Positions 7,149 through 15,722 of a DNA stretch of 32,961 nucleotides are shown here, one piece after another. The DNA is from Pseudomonadota bacterium (GTDB taxonomy: Bacteria > Pseudomonadota > Gammaproteobacteria > Steroidobacterales > Steroidobacteraceae), in NCBI GenBank assembly GCA_021787615.1, contig JAJYLP010000037.1, forward strand, positions 1 to 32,961, in the 5' to 3' direction. Under the pieces are notes generated by a model. It searched no databases, was not told where the DNA came from, and saw only the letters and a list, made by a program, of their open reading frames with translations. Within the stretch, counting starts at the first letter, position 1, and the number at the start of each line of letters is the position of its first letter. The position numbers were made by a program, and so were the translations under genes.

Positions 7149-8372
7149 TCAGTCCAGTCCCGTGGTGCGCGTGAGGGCCCGCTCGAGCTGCCCGAGCGCA
7201 TCGGCCAGCCGATGCGTCGTGCGTCGTACCCGCGCGGCGCGCTCGTGCGCGGCGGTCGCGAAGGTCCGGCGCGGATCGTTCAGCTTTCTGCGGTCGAGGT
7301 CGAGCCCGTGATGATGCAGCAGTGCGGCGAGCGCTTTGGCGTGGGCTCTGAAGTCGCGCCGCGTCTGCTGGTAGGCATGCTCGGCGAGCCGGTGCCGCCC
7401 CGCATAGCGGAACACGTTGGTGAAGAACATCAGCTCATCGTGGCGGTCAGGCTCGAGCAGCAGCGTATCCGCATGCGGAAACCGCGTGCGGAAGCTCGCC
7501 ATCCCCACCTGCATGCGCGAGTGGATCAGGGTGCGGAACGTCTGGCCGAGCACGGTATCGAGTCCCTCGTCGGCGAGCTTGCGGCGGTGTCTGCCGTGCG
7601 AGGCATCGAACGGTACCAGCGGGTTGATGCAGATCACGAAGTCGCAACCGGCCTCAAGTGCAAGGGAGGCGTACATCGTGCGCACCAGGGCGCCGTCGAC
7701 GTAATCACGTCCCCGGATCGAGACCGGCGCATACAATCCGGGCAGCGCGGCGCTCGCGATGACCGCCCGCGAGATGGGAACCTGCGCGTGCGCCGCGTCG
7801 CCGAAGACCACCGTCCGGCCCGTATCGAGCTCGGTGGCCACAATCCGCAGCTGCGCGCGCAGCGCGCGGAAATCGTCCGTGTGCTCCGGCGTCGTGAACA
7901 GCTCGTGCAGGTAGCGCTCGAGCGGCCCGCTGTCGAATACCGCGAGCGGAATGATCTTGGTGAGCACGCCGAGCATCGCGGGCCACACGCTGCGCAGCGC
8001 ATCGGCCGACCATTGCCGCGCGCTGCCGTGCAGCGCCCGCGGCAGTCGGGCAATGCGGCGGACGTATTCGACGATCGCCGGCTGCAGCAGCAGCCGCGGT
8101 GAGAAGGGTACGAGCGCGGATTCTCCCTGGATGTGCGCCGCTCCCATGCGGGTGCTGTCGAAGCCATTGGCGAGTCCGGCCGCAAGTAGCGAGCCCGAGC
8201 TCACGCCGACGTACATGTCGTACTCGGTGAGCTCGCGACCGACGATCACCTCTTCGATCGCGTGCAGCGCGCCGAGTTCGTAGAACGCGCCGAGCGGGCC
8301 GCCGCCCGCCAGGGCGAGCGCGAACTTTCCTCCGCTCGAACGCCGGCGCAGAGCGGGCTCGAGCGTCAGCAT
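7149..8372 (-). CDS. patatin-like phospholipase
   Basis: This 407-residue protein has a patatin domain, a Ser-Asp dyad lipid acyl hydrolase. The glycine-rich oxyanion loop GGGPLGA is at residues 23-29, the nucleophile motif GVSSG has Ser58, and the catalytic Asp226 is in the DGA motif (YVDGALV). All active-site elements are intact. A basic, helical C-terminal tail of about 100 residues rich in Arg and His follows and may help bind a lipid surface. The ATG at 8370-8372 is 3 bp after the phasin stop, so the two are translationally close. Patatin-type enzymes are known from PHA and triacylglycerol turnover, and from phospholipid breakdown. The linkage here points to storage-lipid mobilisation, as inference. 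Confidence 0.92.
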   Translation of the reverse strand: MLTLEPALRRRSSGGKFALALAGGGPLGAFYELGALHAIEEVIVGRELTEYDMYVGVSSGSLLAAGLANGFDSTRMGAAHIQGESALVPFSPRLLLQPAIVEYVRRIARLPRALHGSARQWSADALRSVWPAMLGVLTKIIPLAVFDSGPLERYLHELFTTPEHTDDFRALRAQLRIVATELDTGRTVVFGDAAHAQVPISRAVIASAALPGLYAPVSIRGRDYVDGALVRTMYASLALEAGCDFVICINPLVPFDASHGRHRRKLADEGLDTVLGQTFRTLIHSRMQVGMASFRTRFPHADTLLLEPDRHDELMFFTNVFRYAGRHRLAEHAYQQTRRDFRAHAKALAALLHHHGLDLDRRKLNDPRRTFATAAHERAARVRRTTHRLADALGQLERALTRTTGLD

Positions 8373-8375
8373 GGT

Positions 8376-8867
8376 CTACGGCGCGGCGGTCGGCTGCGAT
8401 CCGTTCTTGGCGCGCGGACGCCGCCGGGATGAGGCCGCGCGCCGGTCGGCGAGCTTGCCGATGTTGGCGTTGAGCGCATCGACTCGCTTGCTGAGCGCTT
8501 CGATCTCCTGCCCGCTCGGCACGCCGAGCTGGGTGAGCGCCCGCCGTACGCGCGCGCGGAACATCTTCTCCAGGTTGTCGACTGCCTCGGCGGCCTGCCC
8601 GCGTATCCCGCTCACGCGAGCGCCAAGGCTGTCCTGCACGCTGCCGACGACGCCACGCAGGGTTTCGCTGGCGGTGCCGCGCACCCGCGCATCGAACCGC
8701 TTGCCTTCCGAGATGAGCTCCTCGAGCAGATGCGGCGCGTCGCGCTGAGCCTTGGAGACGGCGCCGAGGCCGGCCAGCCAGATCTGGTGGACGGTTTCGG
8801 TCATGTGGGACTGCAAGTCGCTCGATTTGGCGCGAGCGCGCTTACGGGATGTTCTCTTCGCGGCCAT
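8376..8867 (-). CDS. phasin-family (polyhydroxyalkanoate granule-associated) protein
   Basis: This 163-residue protein has a lysine/arginine-rich N-terminus (about residues 1-15), a phasin core and a basic tail resembling short PhaF/PhaI phasins. Recognisable parts are IWLAGLGAVSKAQRD, LEELISEGKRFDARV, the amphipathic coiled-coil middle, and VRRALTQLGVPSGQEIEAL, followed by SKRVDALNANI. Phasins coat storage granules and limit their fusion. Start ATG 8865-8867 follows AGGGAAACATC. It is the first gene of a four-gene operon and divergent from the TPR gene. No PHA synthase gene is visible in the window, whereas a wax-ester pathway lies next door, so the coated body may not be PHA. Confidence 0.88.
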   Translation of the reverse strand: MAAKRTSRKRARAKSSDLQSHMTETVHQIWLAGLGAVSKAQRDAPHLLEELISEGKRFDARVRGTASETLRGVVGSVQDSLGARVSGIRGQAAEAVDNLEKMFRARVRRALTQLGVPSGQEIEALSKRVDALNANIGKLADRRAASSRRRPRAKNGSQPTAAP

Positions 8868-8998
8868 GATGTTTCCCTCGGTGGGCGGCTCCGCGGCTGC
8901 GGAGGTGCGTATTTGCCCTACTGGGTGTTGGTAACCACTCGGCTACTCTAGCGATCCGGGCACAGCAGCTGGATGCGTACTTGCCGAAGCACACGATC

Positions 8999-9859
8999 AT
9001 GACTCAAAAGCGCACCGCCCCCGCGAGGCGCGCCACCGCGCATCGCCGCACCCCCGAGCAGCTCAAGGCGCTGTGGGACAGGCTCCATCTGACGGACCGG
9101 GAGCCCTGGCCCGGGGACGCGCAGATCACGCGCGCCATGGCCGCAAGACCGGCGTTCGCCGAGTGGGTGCGGGCGCAGGGCGGCGCGCGCCCTCTGGCCG
9201 CGGCGCTGCAGGCGGCCTGGGTGGAGTTCCACGCCGGCGGATTTACCCGTGCGATCGAGCTGGGCGCCGCGCTCGGGCCGCTCGGCGCGTGCGTCGCGAA
9301 CCGGGCCGCGGCGGTCGAGTCGCTCTACACGCGTAGCGGCGAGCGGGTCGTGGCCGAGATGCTGCTCGCTGCCGTGGACCGCGGGGAGCAGGCCGCCGCG
9401 ATGCTGCCTCGGCACCCCAATACCCACTACACGCTCGCGCTCGTCCTCGGACGCTACAGTCAGCGGATCTCCATCATGAGAGCGATCAGCGAGGGTCTCG
9501 CCGCCCGCGTCAAGGCGCAGCTCGACCAGACGCTGGCCCTGGAGCCGCGGCATGCCGAAGCGCACGTTGCGCTCGGCCTGTATCACGCCGAGATCGTGCA
9601 CAAGCTCGGCGCCATCATGGCATCTCTCACCTACGGCGTCTCGGCGGGTGCGGCGATCGAGCATTTCCGGCGTGCGGTGCAGCTGGCGCCGCGCTCCCCG
9701 ATCGTGCACATGGAATATGCCTACGCTCTGCTCCTGCTCGATGCCGCGCGCAACCGCGACAAGGCGGAGAGCCTCTACCGGGAGGCGGGAGCGTGCGAAC
9801 CGATGGATGCCATGGAAGCGCTCGATGTCGAGCGGGCCAAGCGCGGACTGCCGTCCTGA
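8999..9859 (+). CDS. tetratricopeptide-repeat-like protein
   Basis: This 286-residue helical protein has repeats of TPR type in its second half. Examples are LDQTLALEPRHAEAHVALGLYH and AIEHFRRAVQLAPRSPIVHMEYAYALLLL, the latter followed by NRDKAESLYREAGACEP. It has no signal peptide or membrane segment. ATG 8999 is used; an in-frame TTG at 8981 is less likely. TPR proteins usually act as protein-binding scaffolds, and no catalytic motif is visible. It is divergent from the phasin operon (about 130 bp between starts) and convergent with the WS/DGAT gene 23 bp away, inside the lipid-storage neighbourhood. A link to that function is only positional. Confidence 0.78.
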   Translation: MTQKRTAPARRATAHRRTPEQLKALWDRLHLTDREPWPGDAQITRAMAARPAFAEWVRAQGGARPLAAALQAAWVEFHAGGFTRAIELGAALGPLGACVANRAAAVESLYTRSGERVVAEMLLAAVDRGEQAAAMLPRHPNTHYTLALVLGRYSQRISIMRAISEGLAARVKAQLDQTLALEPRHAEAHVALGLYHAEIVHKLGAIMASLTYGVSAGAAIEHFRRAVQLAPRSPIVHMEYAYALLLLDAARNRDKAESLYREAGACEPMDAMEALDVERAKRGLPS

Positions 9860-9882
9860 GCGCGCATCGGCGCCGGGTGAGC

Positions 9883-11337
9883 TCAGGTCGCGAGCGCGTT
9901 GCCGCCGAGCAGAACCAGGAGCACGAGCTGCTCGAACGCCGCGTTGATGCGCGCGATGAGGTCGGCCGGGTGCGGGATGAGTTCCCGGTCAGCGATCACC
10001 CCGAAGTGCACGCGACCGTTGTAGCTCAGCATGCTCACGCCGGTGCCGATGCTGCCGGACTGAGGGACCCAGAAGAGGACTTGCCGCAGCGGGGCACCGG
10101 CAATGAACAGCGGCGCCTCGGGGCCACGCAGATTGGAGGCCACGAGGCTTGCCTTGGCGCTGAACAGATTCATCACCACGTCCTCGACCGGGCGCGGCAG
10201 ACTGCCCACCGTGGCAAGGAGGCCGTAGGTGAGAAGCGCCTGCTCCGATCCCTTCAGCGTCTGCATCGCCGCGCGCACGCCGTAGAGGCGCTGCAGCGGG
10301 TGGCGGACCCCGACCGGCAGCTCCACGAACACCAGCCCGAAGCGGTTGCCGAGGGGGTCATCCCCGCTCTGCGCGGCGCGCAGATCCACGGGCACGGCCG
10401 CGCGCAGCGTCAGACCCTCGATCGCCTCGCCCTGCGTCCGCAGGTACTGACCGAGTGCCCCGGCCAGAGTTGAGATGAGCACATCGTTCACCGTGCAGCC
10501 GAGCACGCGCCCGATGGTATTGACCTCCTCGAGCGACAGCGACTTCCCCCACGCGACCCGACGGTTCCCGCTGAGCGGCCGCTTCAAGCTGGTCGGCGGA
10601 TCGTCAGCCAGGAACGAGATGTGCGCGAGCTCCGCGACCAGCGTGCTCACCTGACCGGCCGCCGTGGCGGCCGCCTCGGGGTGCAACGCAAGGTGAACAC
10701 CCGTCTCGGCCAGACGCATGCCTTCGCTGAGCGCCTGCGAGACCCATCCGGCCGCGGATTCTGTCGTGCTCAGCGGCGCGGCAGCGTCGGGCGCCGCGTC
10801 GAGGCCGTCACCGGCACGTCTCGCTGGCCTTTGCGCGCGAGACGGACGTCTGTCGGTGAGATTCAGCAATACGCGCACCAGTGCGATCCCGTCCGCGTAG
10901 CAGTGGTGGATGCGCGCAATGATCGCGCTGCCGCGCCCGAAGCGCTCGATGACATGAAAGCTCCACAGCGGCCGTCCGGCCGGCAGCGGCTCGCTGGCGA
11001 GCTCGCCGACCAGTGTTTGCAGCTCACGCTGGCCGCCGGGAGCGGGCAACGCCGCGCTGAGCACGTGATCGTCGATGTTGAATTGATCGAAGCGCTGCCA
11101 GAACGCCTCGGAGAGTCCCTCGACCGGGAAGGACCGGAAGCGCTCGGAGGAGGCGAACCGCGCCGCGATCCGGTCCCGGAAGCGGCTGCGCGCAAGCGGA
11201 GCGCCGAGCACGATGAGCGCGACGATCACCATCGGATTGGTGGTGCGCTCCATGTTGAGGAACGCCCGATCGACACGCGAGAGGGGCACGCGCAGCGCGC
11301 CCCACGCTCCCGCGCCGCGATGAGATTCGGGACGCAT
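9883..11337 (-). CDS. wax ester synthase/diacylglycerol acyltransferase (WS/DGAT)
   Basis: This 484-residue enzyme joins acyl-CoA to a fatty alcohol (wax ester) or diacylglycerol (triacylglycerol) at the membrane or lipid-body surface. The catalytic HHxxxDG motif is present as HHCYADG (His144, His145, Asp149). Other family marks are the PLW motif (GRPLWSFHVIE), NDVLIS in the second half, and SNLRGPEAPLFIAG near the C-terminus, corresponding to the usual SNxPGP segment. ATG 11335-11337 is preferred over a TTG 18 bp upstream, though its Shine-Dalgarno is weak. It is divergent from the fatty acyl-CoA reductase gene with 113 bp between starts, so the two may share regulation. Sequence alone does not settle wax ester versus triacylglycerol, but the adjacent reductase favours wax ester. 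Confidence 0.92.
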   Translation of the reverse strand: MRPESHRGAGAWGALRVPLSRVDRAFLNMERTTNPMVIVALIVLGAPLARSRFRDRIAARFASSERFRSFPVEGLSEAFWQRFDQFNIDDHVLSAALPAPGGQRELQTLVGELASEPLPAGRPLWSFHVIERFGRGSAIIARIHHCYADGIALVRVLLNLTDRRPSRAQRPARRAGDGLDAAPDAAAPLSTTESAAGWVSQALSEGMRLAETGVHLALHPEAAATAAGQVSTLVAELAHISFLADDPPTSLKRPLSGNRRVAWGKSLSLEEVNTIGRVLGCTVNDVLISTLAGALGQYLRTQGEAIEGLTLRAAVPVDLRAAQSGDDPLGNRFGLVFVELPVGVRHPLQRLYGVRAAMQTLKGSEQALLTYGLLATVGSLPRPVEDVVMNLFSAKASLVASNLRGPEAPLFIAGAPLRQVLFWVPQSGSIGTGVSMLSYNGRVHFGVIADRELIPHPADLIARINAAFEQLVLLVLLGGNALAT

Positions 11338-11450
11338 GCAAGCAGTTTCGCGCAACCGCAGGCGGCGCGAAGCTTCGGTTTGCCACGATGCCGTCCGCGC
11401 GGCCGGTGCGTAGGTTTGTCGTGGTAGGGGCCGTCACCGGAAGCGGATCA

Positions 11451-13433
11451 GTGCCATATTTCATCACCGGGGGCACGGGCTTCATCGGCCGTCACCTCGT
11501 CAAGCAGCTGCTCCCCCGTGGGGAGCGGGTTTATGTGCTGGTGCGCGCCGGCTCGCGGGCGCGCTTCGAGCGCCTCGCGCGCGACTGCGCCGATCGCGGC
11601 GGCCTGCTGTCGCTCATCGAGGGCGATCTCGGCGCGCCCGGCCTGGGGGTTTCGGCTGCGGACCGCGACGCGCTGCTCGGCCGGATCACACACTTCTTCC
11701 ATTTGGGCGCGCTCTACGACCTCAGCGCCCAAGATGCCGAACTGACCCGCAGCAACGTCGCCGGCACGCAGCACGCGCTCGAGTTTGCGCACGAGGCTCG
11801 CGCGGGATGTTTTCATTTCATGAGCTCCATCGCCGCCGCGGGGCGCTTCCCGGGCGTGTTCACGGAAGAGATGTTCGAGCAGGCCGGCGCGCTCGATCAT
11901 CCGTACTTCCGCACCAAGCACGACGCGGAGGCGCTGGTGCGCGCGGCGTGCAGAGTCCCGTGGCGGATCTACCGTCCCGGGATGGTCGTCGGAGATTCGC
12001 ACACCGGCGAGATGGACAAGATCGACGGCCCCTACTACCTCTTCAAGCTGATCCAGCGCGTGCGCGATGCCCTGCCGCGCTGGACGCCGTTGATCGGCGC
12101 GGAGGGCGGTTACGCCAATATCGTGCCGGTGGACTTCGTCGCCGCGGCCCTCGACCATCTGGCTCACGTGCCGGGCGAGGACGGGCGCTGTTTCCACCTC
12201 ACCGATCCGCACAATCATCGGGTGGGCGAGGCGATCAATCTGTTCGCCGCCGCGGCGCACGCGCCGACACTGCGCCTGCGCGTCGATTCCCATCTCAGCG
12301 ATGCGCTGGCCGCCTCGGTGCGCATGCCGCGCGAGGCCCTCGCGCCGCTGCGCCGCGCGCTCGATGCGCTGCTCGCCGAGGCCGGTATTCCCCCGGCGCT
12401 GGTCAGGCTGTTCAATCAACCGACGGTGTTCACCGCGGAGCGTGCGCAAAGTCTGCTCGAGCCGGCCGGAATCCGCGTACCGCCGCTCGCGGACTATGCG
12501 TGGCGGCTCTGGGATTTCTGGGAACGGCGGCTCGATCCGGAGTTGAATCCCGCAGCGCGCCTGCGCCGCGCCGTGGACGGCAAGACGATTCTGGTGACGG
12601 GCGGCTCCTCCGGCATCGGCCGCGCGACGGCATTGAAGCTCGCCGCCGCAGGCGCGCGCATCGTGCTCGTTGCCCGGGATGCGGACAAGCTCGAGCAGGC
12701 ACGCTCGCAGATCCTCGCGGGCGGCGGATGCGCGCGCATCTACAGCTGCGATCTCGCCGAGCCGGCGGCCTGCGCCGAGCTGCTCGTGCGGCTCGCCGCA
12801 GAGCAGCCGCCAATCGATATCCTGATCAACAACGCAGGCCGCTCGATTCGCCGCGGCATCGATGCGACCTACGAGCGGTTTCACGACTACGAGCGGTTGA
12901 TGCGGATCAACTATTTCGGCGCCGTGCGGCTCACCCTCGGCCTGCTGCCGTCGATGGCCGCGCGCGGCGCGGGCCACATCATCAGCATCTCCTCGCTTGG
13001 CGTGCTTACGAATGCCAGCCGCTTTGCCGCCTACAACGCCTCGAAGGCGGCGCTGGAGGCGTTCACGCGTTGCGCAGCCGGGGAGTTCGCCGATCGCGGT
13101 GTGCGCTTTACGGTGGTCAACCTGCCCCTGGTGCGCACGCCGATGAGCGCGCCGACGAAGATATACGATGCGTTCAAGCTCCTCGAGCCGGAACAGGCGG
13201 CCGAGATGGTCTGCGATGCCGTCGTGCGCAGACCCGAGCGGGTCACGACCGGCCTGGGGACGCTGGCGCACGTCGTGGAGGCTCTCGCTCCACGGGTCAA
13301 TCGCGCGGTCATGAGCGAGAGCTACCGCATGTATCCGGATTCCCGCGCCGCGGGTGGGCCGGCCGGTCAAGACGACGAGATGTCGCGGGATGCGAGACGG
13401 CTGTCCGCAGTGCTGCGCGATCTGCATTTCTGA
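11451..13433 (+). CDS. two-domain fatty acyl-CoA reductase (alcohol-forming, Marinobacter FAR type)
   Basis: This 660-residue enzyme joins two Rossmann reductase domains. Domain 1 opens with GGTGFIG (7-13), has YxxxK at Tyr142/Lys146 (HPYFRTKHD), and contains RIYRPGMVVGDSHTGEMDKI and NIVPVDFV. Domain 2 is a classical SDR with TGGSSGIG (383-390), NNAGRSIRRG and Tyr528/Lys532 (YNASK). From memory, segment order and wording closely match the Marinobacter fatty acyl-CoA reductase Maqu_2220 (about 661 residues), which reduces acyl-CoA to alcohol using NADPH. GTG 11451 gives a product starting VPYFITGG, matching that N-terminus; GGAAG lies upstream. The frame is open to 11388 but the extra 21 residues look unrelated. 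Together with the divergent WS/DGAT it makes a full wax-ester route. Confidence 0.91.
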   Translation: MPYFITGGTGFIGRHLVKQLLPRGERVYVLVRAGSRARFERLARDCADRGGLLSLIEGDLGAPGLGVSAADRDALLGRITHFFHLGALYDLSAQDAELTRSNVAGTQHALEFAHEARAGCFHFMSSIAAAGRFPGVFTEEMFEQAGALDHPYFRTKHDAEALVRAACRVPWRIYRPGMVVGDSHTGEMDKIDGPYYLFKLIQRVRDALPRWTPLIGAEGGYANIVPVDFVAAALDHLAHVPGEDGRCFHLTDPHNHRVGEAINLFAAAAHAPTLRLRVDSHLSDALAASVRMPREALAPLRRALDALLAEAGIPPALVRLFNQPTVFTAERAQSLLEPAGIRVPPLADYAWRLWDFWERRLDPELNPAARLRRAVDGKTILVTGGSSGIGRATALKLAAAGARIVLVARDADKLEQARSQILAGGGCARIYSCDLAEPAACAELLVRLAAEQPPIDILINNAGRSIRRGIDATYERFHDYERLMRINYFGAVRLTLGLLPSMAARGAGHIISISSLGVLTNASRFAAYNASKAALEAFTRCAAGEFADRGVRFTVVNLPLVRTPMSAPTKIYDAFKLLEPEQAAEMVCDAVVRRPERVTTGLGTLAHVVEALAPRVNRAVMSESYRMYPDSRAAGGPAGQDDEMSRDARRLSAVLRDLHF

Positions 13434-13609
13434 CGGGCAACACCCTGCACCGGCGCGCAGCCTCACCTTGAGGCCGCGCGCGCCGCCGCCGGGCGAGCGG
13501 CCGACGGCGCGGGCCGGCGTCTGCGCGCCTCGACCCTCGCGGTGGATCGGGCTAAACTCGCGCCTCCGCCGGCATCATCCGCGCGGAGCATCCCCAGCGA
13601 GGCGCCCGC

Positions 13610-14128
13610 ATGTCGATGTCCAGAGCATCTCTCCCGGTCTTTGCAGTCGGCTTGGATGCGCTCTCGGGGTTGCTCGATAAGGCGGAGGCGTACGCCGGTG
13701 CAAGGCAGATCGACCCGGCGGTGCTGCTCAATGCGCGGCTGTTTCCCGACATGTTCGCCTTCACCCGTCAGGCGCAGATCGTGTGCGATATTGCCATGAA
13801 CGGCGGTGCGCGGCTCGCGGGGATCGAGGCGCCGAAGTACGAGGACAACGAGCAGACGCTCGCCGATCTGCGCGCCCGGGTCGGCAAGACCCTCGCATTC
13901 CTCAGGACGCTCGATGCGGGGGCGATCGATGCGGCGGGCGAGCGCGAGATCGCCTTTCCGCTTGGGCGGCAGAATACGGCGCGCATGCGCGGCGCCGATT
14001 ACCTCAATCATTTCGTGCTGCCCAATTTCTACTTTCACCTCTCGACCGCCTACGGCATCCTGCGCCACAGCGGTGTCGAGCTGGGCAAGCGCGACTATCT
14101 CGGCGCCATCCCGATGGCCGTCGCCTAG
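13610..14128 (+). CDS. DUF1993-family protein
   Basis: This 172-residue soluble protein matches the DUF1993 family, predicted four-helix bundles related in fold to DinB. Characteristic parts are SLPVFAVGLDALSGLLDKAE, RLFPDMFAFTRQAQIVCD, KYEDNEQTLADLRARV and the C-terminal DYLNHFVLPNFYFHLSTAYG, followed by ILRHSGVELGKRDYLG. The length is normal for the family and no break is seen. Function is unknown. It begins 176 bp after the fatty acyl-CoA reductase; a separate promoter or readthrough are both possible. Confidence 0.88.
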   Translation: MSMSRASLPVFAVGLDALSGLLDKAEAYAGARQIDPAVLLNARLFPDMFAFTRQAQIVCDIAMNGGARLAGIEAPKYEDNEQTLADLRARVGKTLAFLRTLDAGAIDAAGEREIAFPLGRQNTARMRGADYLNHFVLPNFYFHLSTAYGILRHSGVELGKRDYLGAIPMAVA

Positions 14129-14362
14129 CAGGCGCGAAGCGGCGCGGTGCAACCTTTTGCGCCCGTGCCTGTCGAAGCGGCGTATCGCGGTACAGGCCGC
14201 AGGCGCTTGAGCCTCAGCGGGCGCTGCAGAGGCGGCGCGTGGACCTGGAGTCGGCCCGGTGAGTTCGCCGGCGCGCAGGACAATAGGCGCTCTTGGGCGC
14301 ACTCGTGGAGTCGGCGCGAGCGGCGCGAAGAGAAGCGATCCGGCGCGGCCGCCTGATGTCAA

Positions 14363-14396
14363 CTGATCGATCAGGGTAGGACAGGATTTGATCAAA
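14363..14396 (+). promoter_or_regulatory. pair of GATC-centred palindromes at the start of the outer-membrane protein gene
   Basis: CTGATCGATCAG (14363-14374) is a perfect 12-bp palindrome. TTTGATCAAA (14387-14396) is a perfect 10-bp palindrome that overlaps the TTG start codon at 14388. Two adjacent symmetrical sites just where translation begins could be operator half-sites or a translational control element. No known regulator is matched. Confidence 0.35.
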
Positions 14397-15224
14397 CAAA
14401 AACGCTGGATCCTCTTCTCGCTCGCCGCCTTGGCTCCGACCTGTTTTTTGCCGGCGCACGCCGCCGCGCCAACACCGCCCTGCAGCGGGCCGTCGGGCCT
14501 GCTGGGGCTGCTCGACAGGCCGACGGTCGGGGACTCAAGCTGTGTCGTGCCGCAGGGGATGACCGTGGTGGAGGCCGGCGCGACGGCCGGCAATCTCTAC
14601 GGCAGCCCCGGTGGGGAAATCGACACGCTGCCCAATCTCGAGCTGCGCTTTGGTCTGCCGGGCAATTCCGAATTCGTCTGGCTGCCGCCGAACTTCCAGT
14701 ACCAACCGGTCAACGCCGGCCCGGGCGGCCCCGCGCGGACCCTCAGCGGCTTCGGCCCGACGAGCCTCGGCATCAAGCACGAACTCGGCTACACCGAACA
14801 CTGGCAGTGGACCGCCGAAGCGCTGGCGACGCTGCCGTCCGGCAACAGCACCTTCGGCAGCCACGGTGTCGGCGGCGCGGTCAATGGCATCGTCAGCTAC
14901 GGCAACGGGCCGCTCGGGGTTGCGCTCATGGTCGGGCTCACCTCTCAGACCGAGCCCACCGCCGCTGGCGGCCAGCGCTTCCAGAGCTTCAATCCCGATC
15001 TGGTGCTGACCTGGGAGTCGACCGCGCGGCTGCAGTTCTATGGCGAGATCTACGGGCAGTCGCACGTCGGCTACCGCCAGGGCTGGGGCACTGATGCCGA
15101 CGGCGGCCTGCAATATCTGGTCACGCCGGAATTCGAGGTGGATCTGGAGGAGGGCGTGCGCGTCCAGGGCGATCTCGGCGGCTTCTCCAACTACACCGGA
15201 GTCGGGCTCGGGCTGCTGTTCTGA
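14388..15224 (+). CDS. outer-membrane transporter-like beta-barrel (phenol-degradation MetA-like family)
   Basis: This 278-residue protein has a signal peptide (KQKRWILFSLAALAPTCFLP, cleavage after AHA) and a barrel-like mature part with alternating strands and Gly/aromatic turns. It ends in the hydrophobic-aromatic pattern GVGLGLLF expected of outer-membrane proteins. Segments such as LPNLELRFGLPGNSEF, GFGPTSLGIKHEL and PDLVLTWESTARLQFYGEIY resemble the 'putative MetA pathway of phenol degradation' barrel family. The substrate is unknown. The start is TTG 14388 with GGTAGGACAGGA just before it. It converges on a small membrane protein gene 19 bp away. Confidence 0.75.
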   Translation: MIKQKRWILFSLAALAPTCFLPAHAAAPTPPCSGPSGLLGLLDRPTVGDSSCVVPQGMTVVEAGATAGNLYGSPGGEIDTLPNLELRFGLPGNSEFVWLPPNFQYQPVNAGPGGPARTLSGFGPTSLGIKHELGYTEHWQWTAEALATLPSGNSTFGSHGVGGAVNGIVSYGNGPLGVALMVGLTSQTEPTAAGGQRFQSFNPDLVLTWESTARLQFYGEIYGQSHVGYRQGWGTDADGGLQYLVTPEFEVDLEEGVRVQGDLGGFSNYTGVGLGLLF

Positions 15225-15243
15225 GTCGCCCGTCCGCGCACTG

Positions 15244-15588
15244 CTACACGGGCAGACCATCGCGCAGCCGCAGCCAGCCGCTGGCGATCCGATAGATGTA
15301 CCAGATCGCCACGGCGAGCAGCACGGCCCAGCCGACGAGCACCAGCCACAGTGCGGCGCCGACGACGATCCACAGCAGCGAGACCCAGAAGGTGCGGATC
15401 TGCCAATTGAAGTGGCTCTCGAGAATCGTTCCGCGCACTTCCTCGCGCTTGACGTAATTGATGATCACCGCGGCGACGGCGAGCACCCCGAACAGCAAGG
15501 CGCCGGCGTAGAGCCCGTAAGTGATGTTGCCGAGGTTCCGGTCGTACGGTGCGGGCACGCCCGCACCCGACAGTGATGGGATATTCAT
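15244..15588 (-). CDS. small integral membrane protein (DUF4870-like)
   Basis: This 114-residue protein has three hydrophobic helices: YGLYAGALLFGVLAVAAVII, FWVSLLWIVVGAALWLVLVG and a shorter following segment. It carries the recurring motifs YVKREEVRGT..ESHFNWQIRTFW and IWYIYRIASGWLRL, known from small DUF4870-like membrane proteins of proteobacteria. Function is unknown. ATG 15586-15588 has GGGGAG upstream. It is transcribed in the same direction as the proton ATPase further right, but 134 bp separate them. Confidence 0.82.
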   Translation of the reverse strand: MNIPSLSGAGVPAPYDRNLGNITYGLYAGALLFGVLAVAAVIINYVKREEVRGTILESHFNWQIRTFWVSLLWIVVGAALWLVLVGWAVLLAVAIWYIYRIASGWLRLRDGLPV

Positions 15589-15722
15589 GCGCGCAGTATC
15601 TCCCCAGGTGGCACGGCGGCGAGCCGCAATACAGCGCCCGATCTTCTATGTTGTGTGCCGACTATAGCAAACCTGCGCGCGCCGCGCCGCGCCGCGTCGG
15701 GCCGGCGCACGGCGCCGCACCG

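Noticed and set aside
6054-8102. 682-codon plus-strand open frame across the hydrolase and patatin genes
   Set aside because: It crosses two genes with intact catalytic motifs on the other strand and codes for low-complexity Arg/Ala/Gln-rich sequence; antisense shadow.
11448-13466. 672-codon open frame on the minus strand opposite the fatty acyl-CoA reductase
   Set aside because: Its product is Arg/Glu/Gln-rich without motifs and mirrors the codon pattern of the recognised plus-strand enzyme; long antisense frames are common in GC-rich genes.
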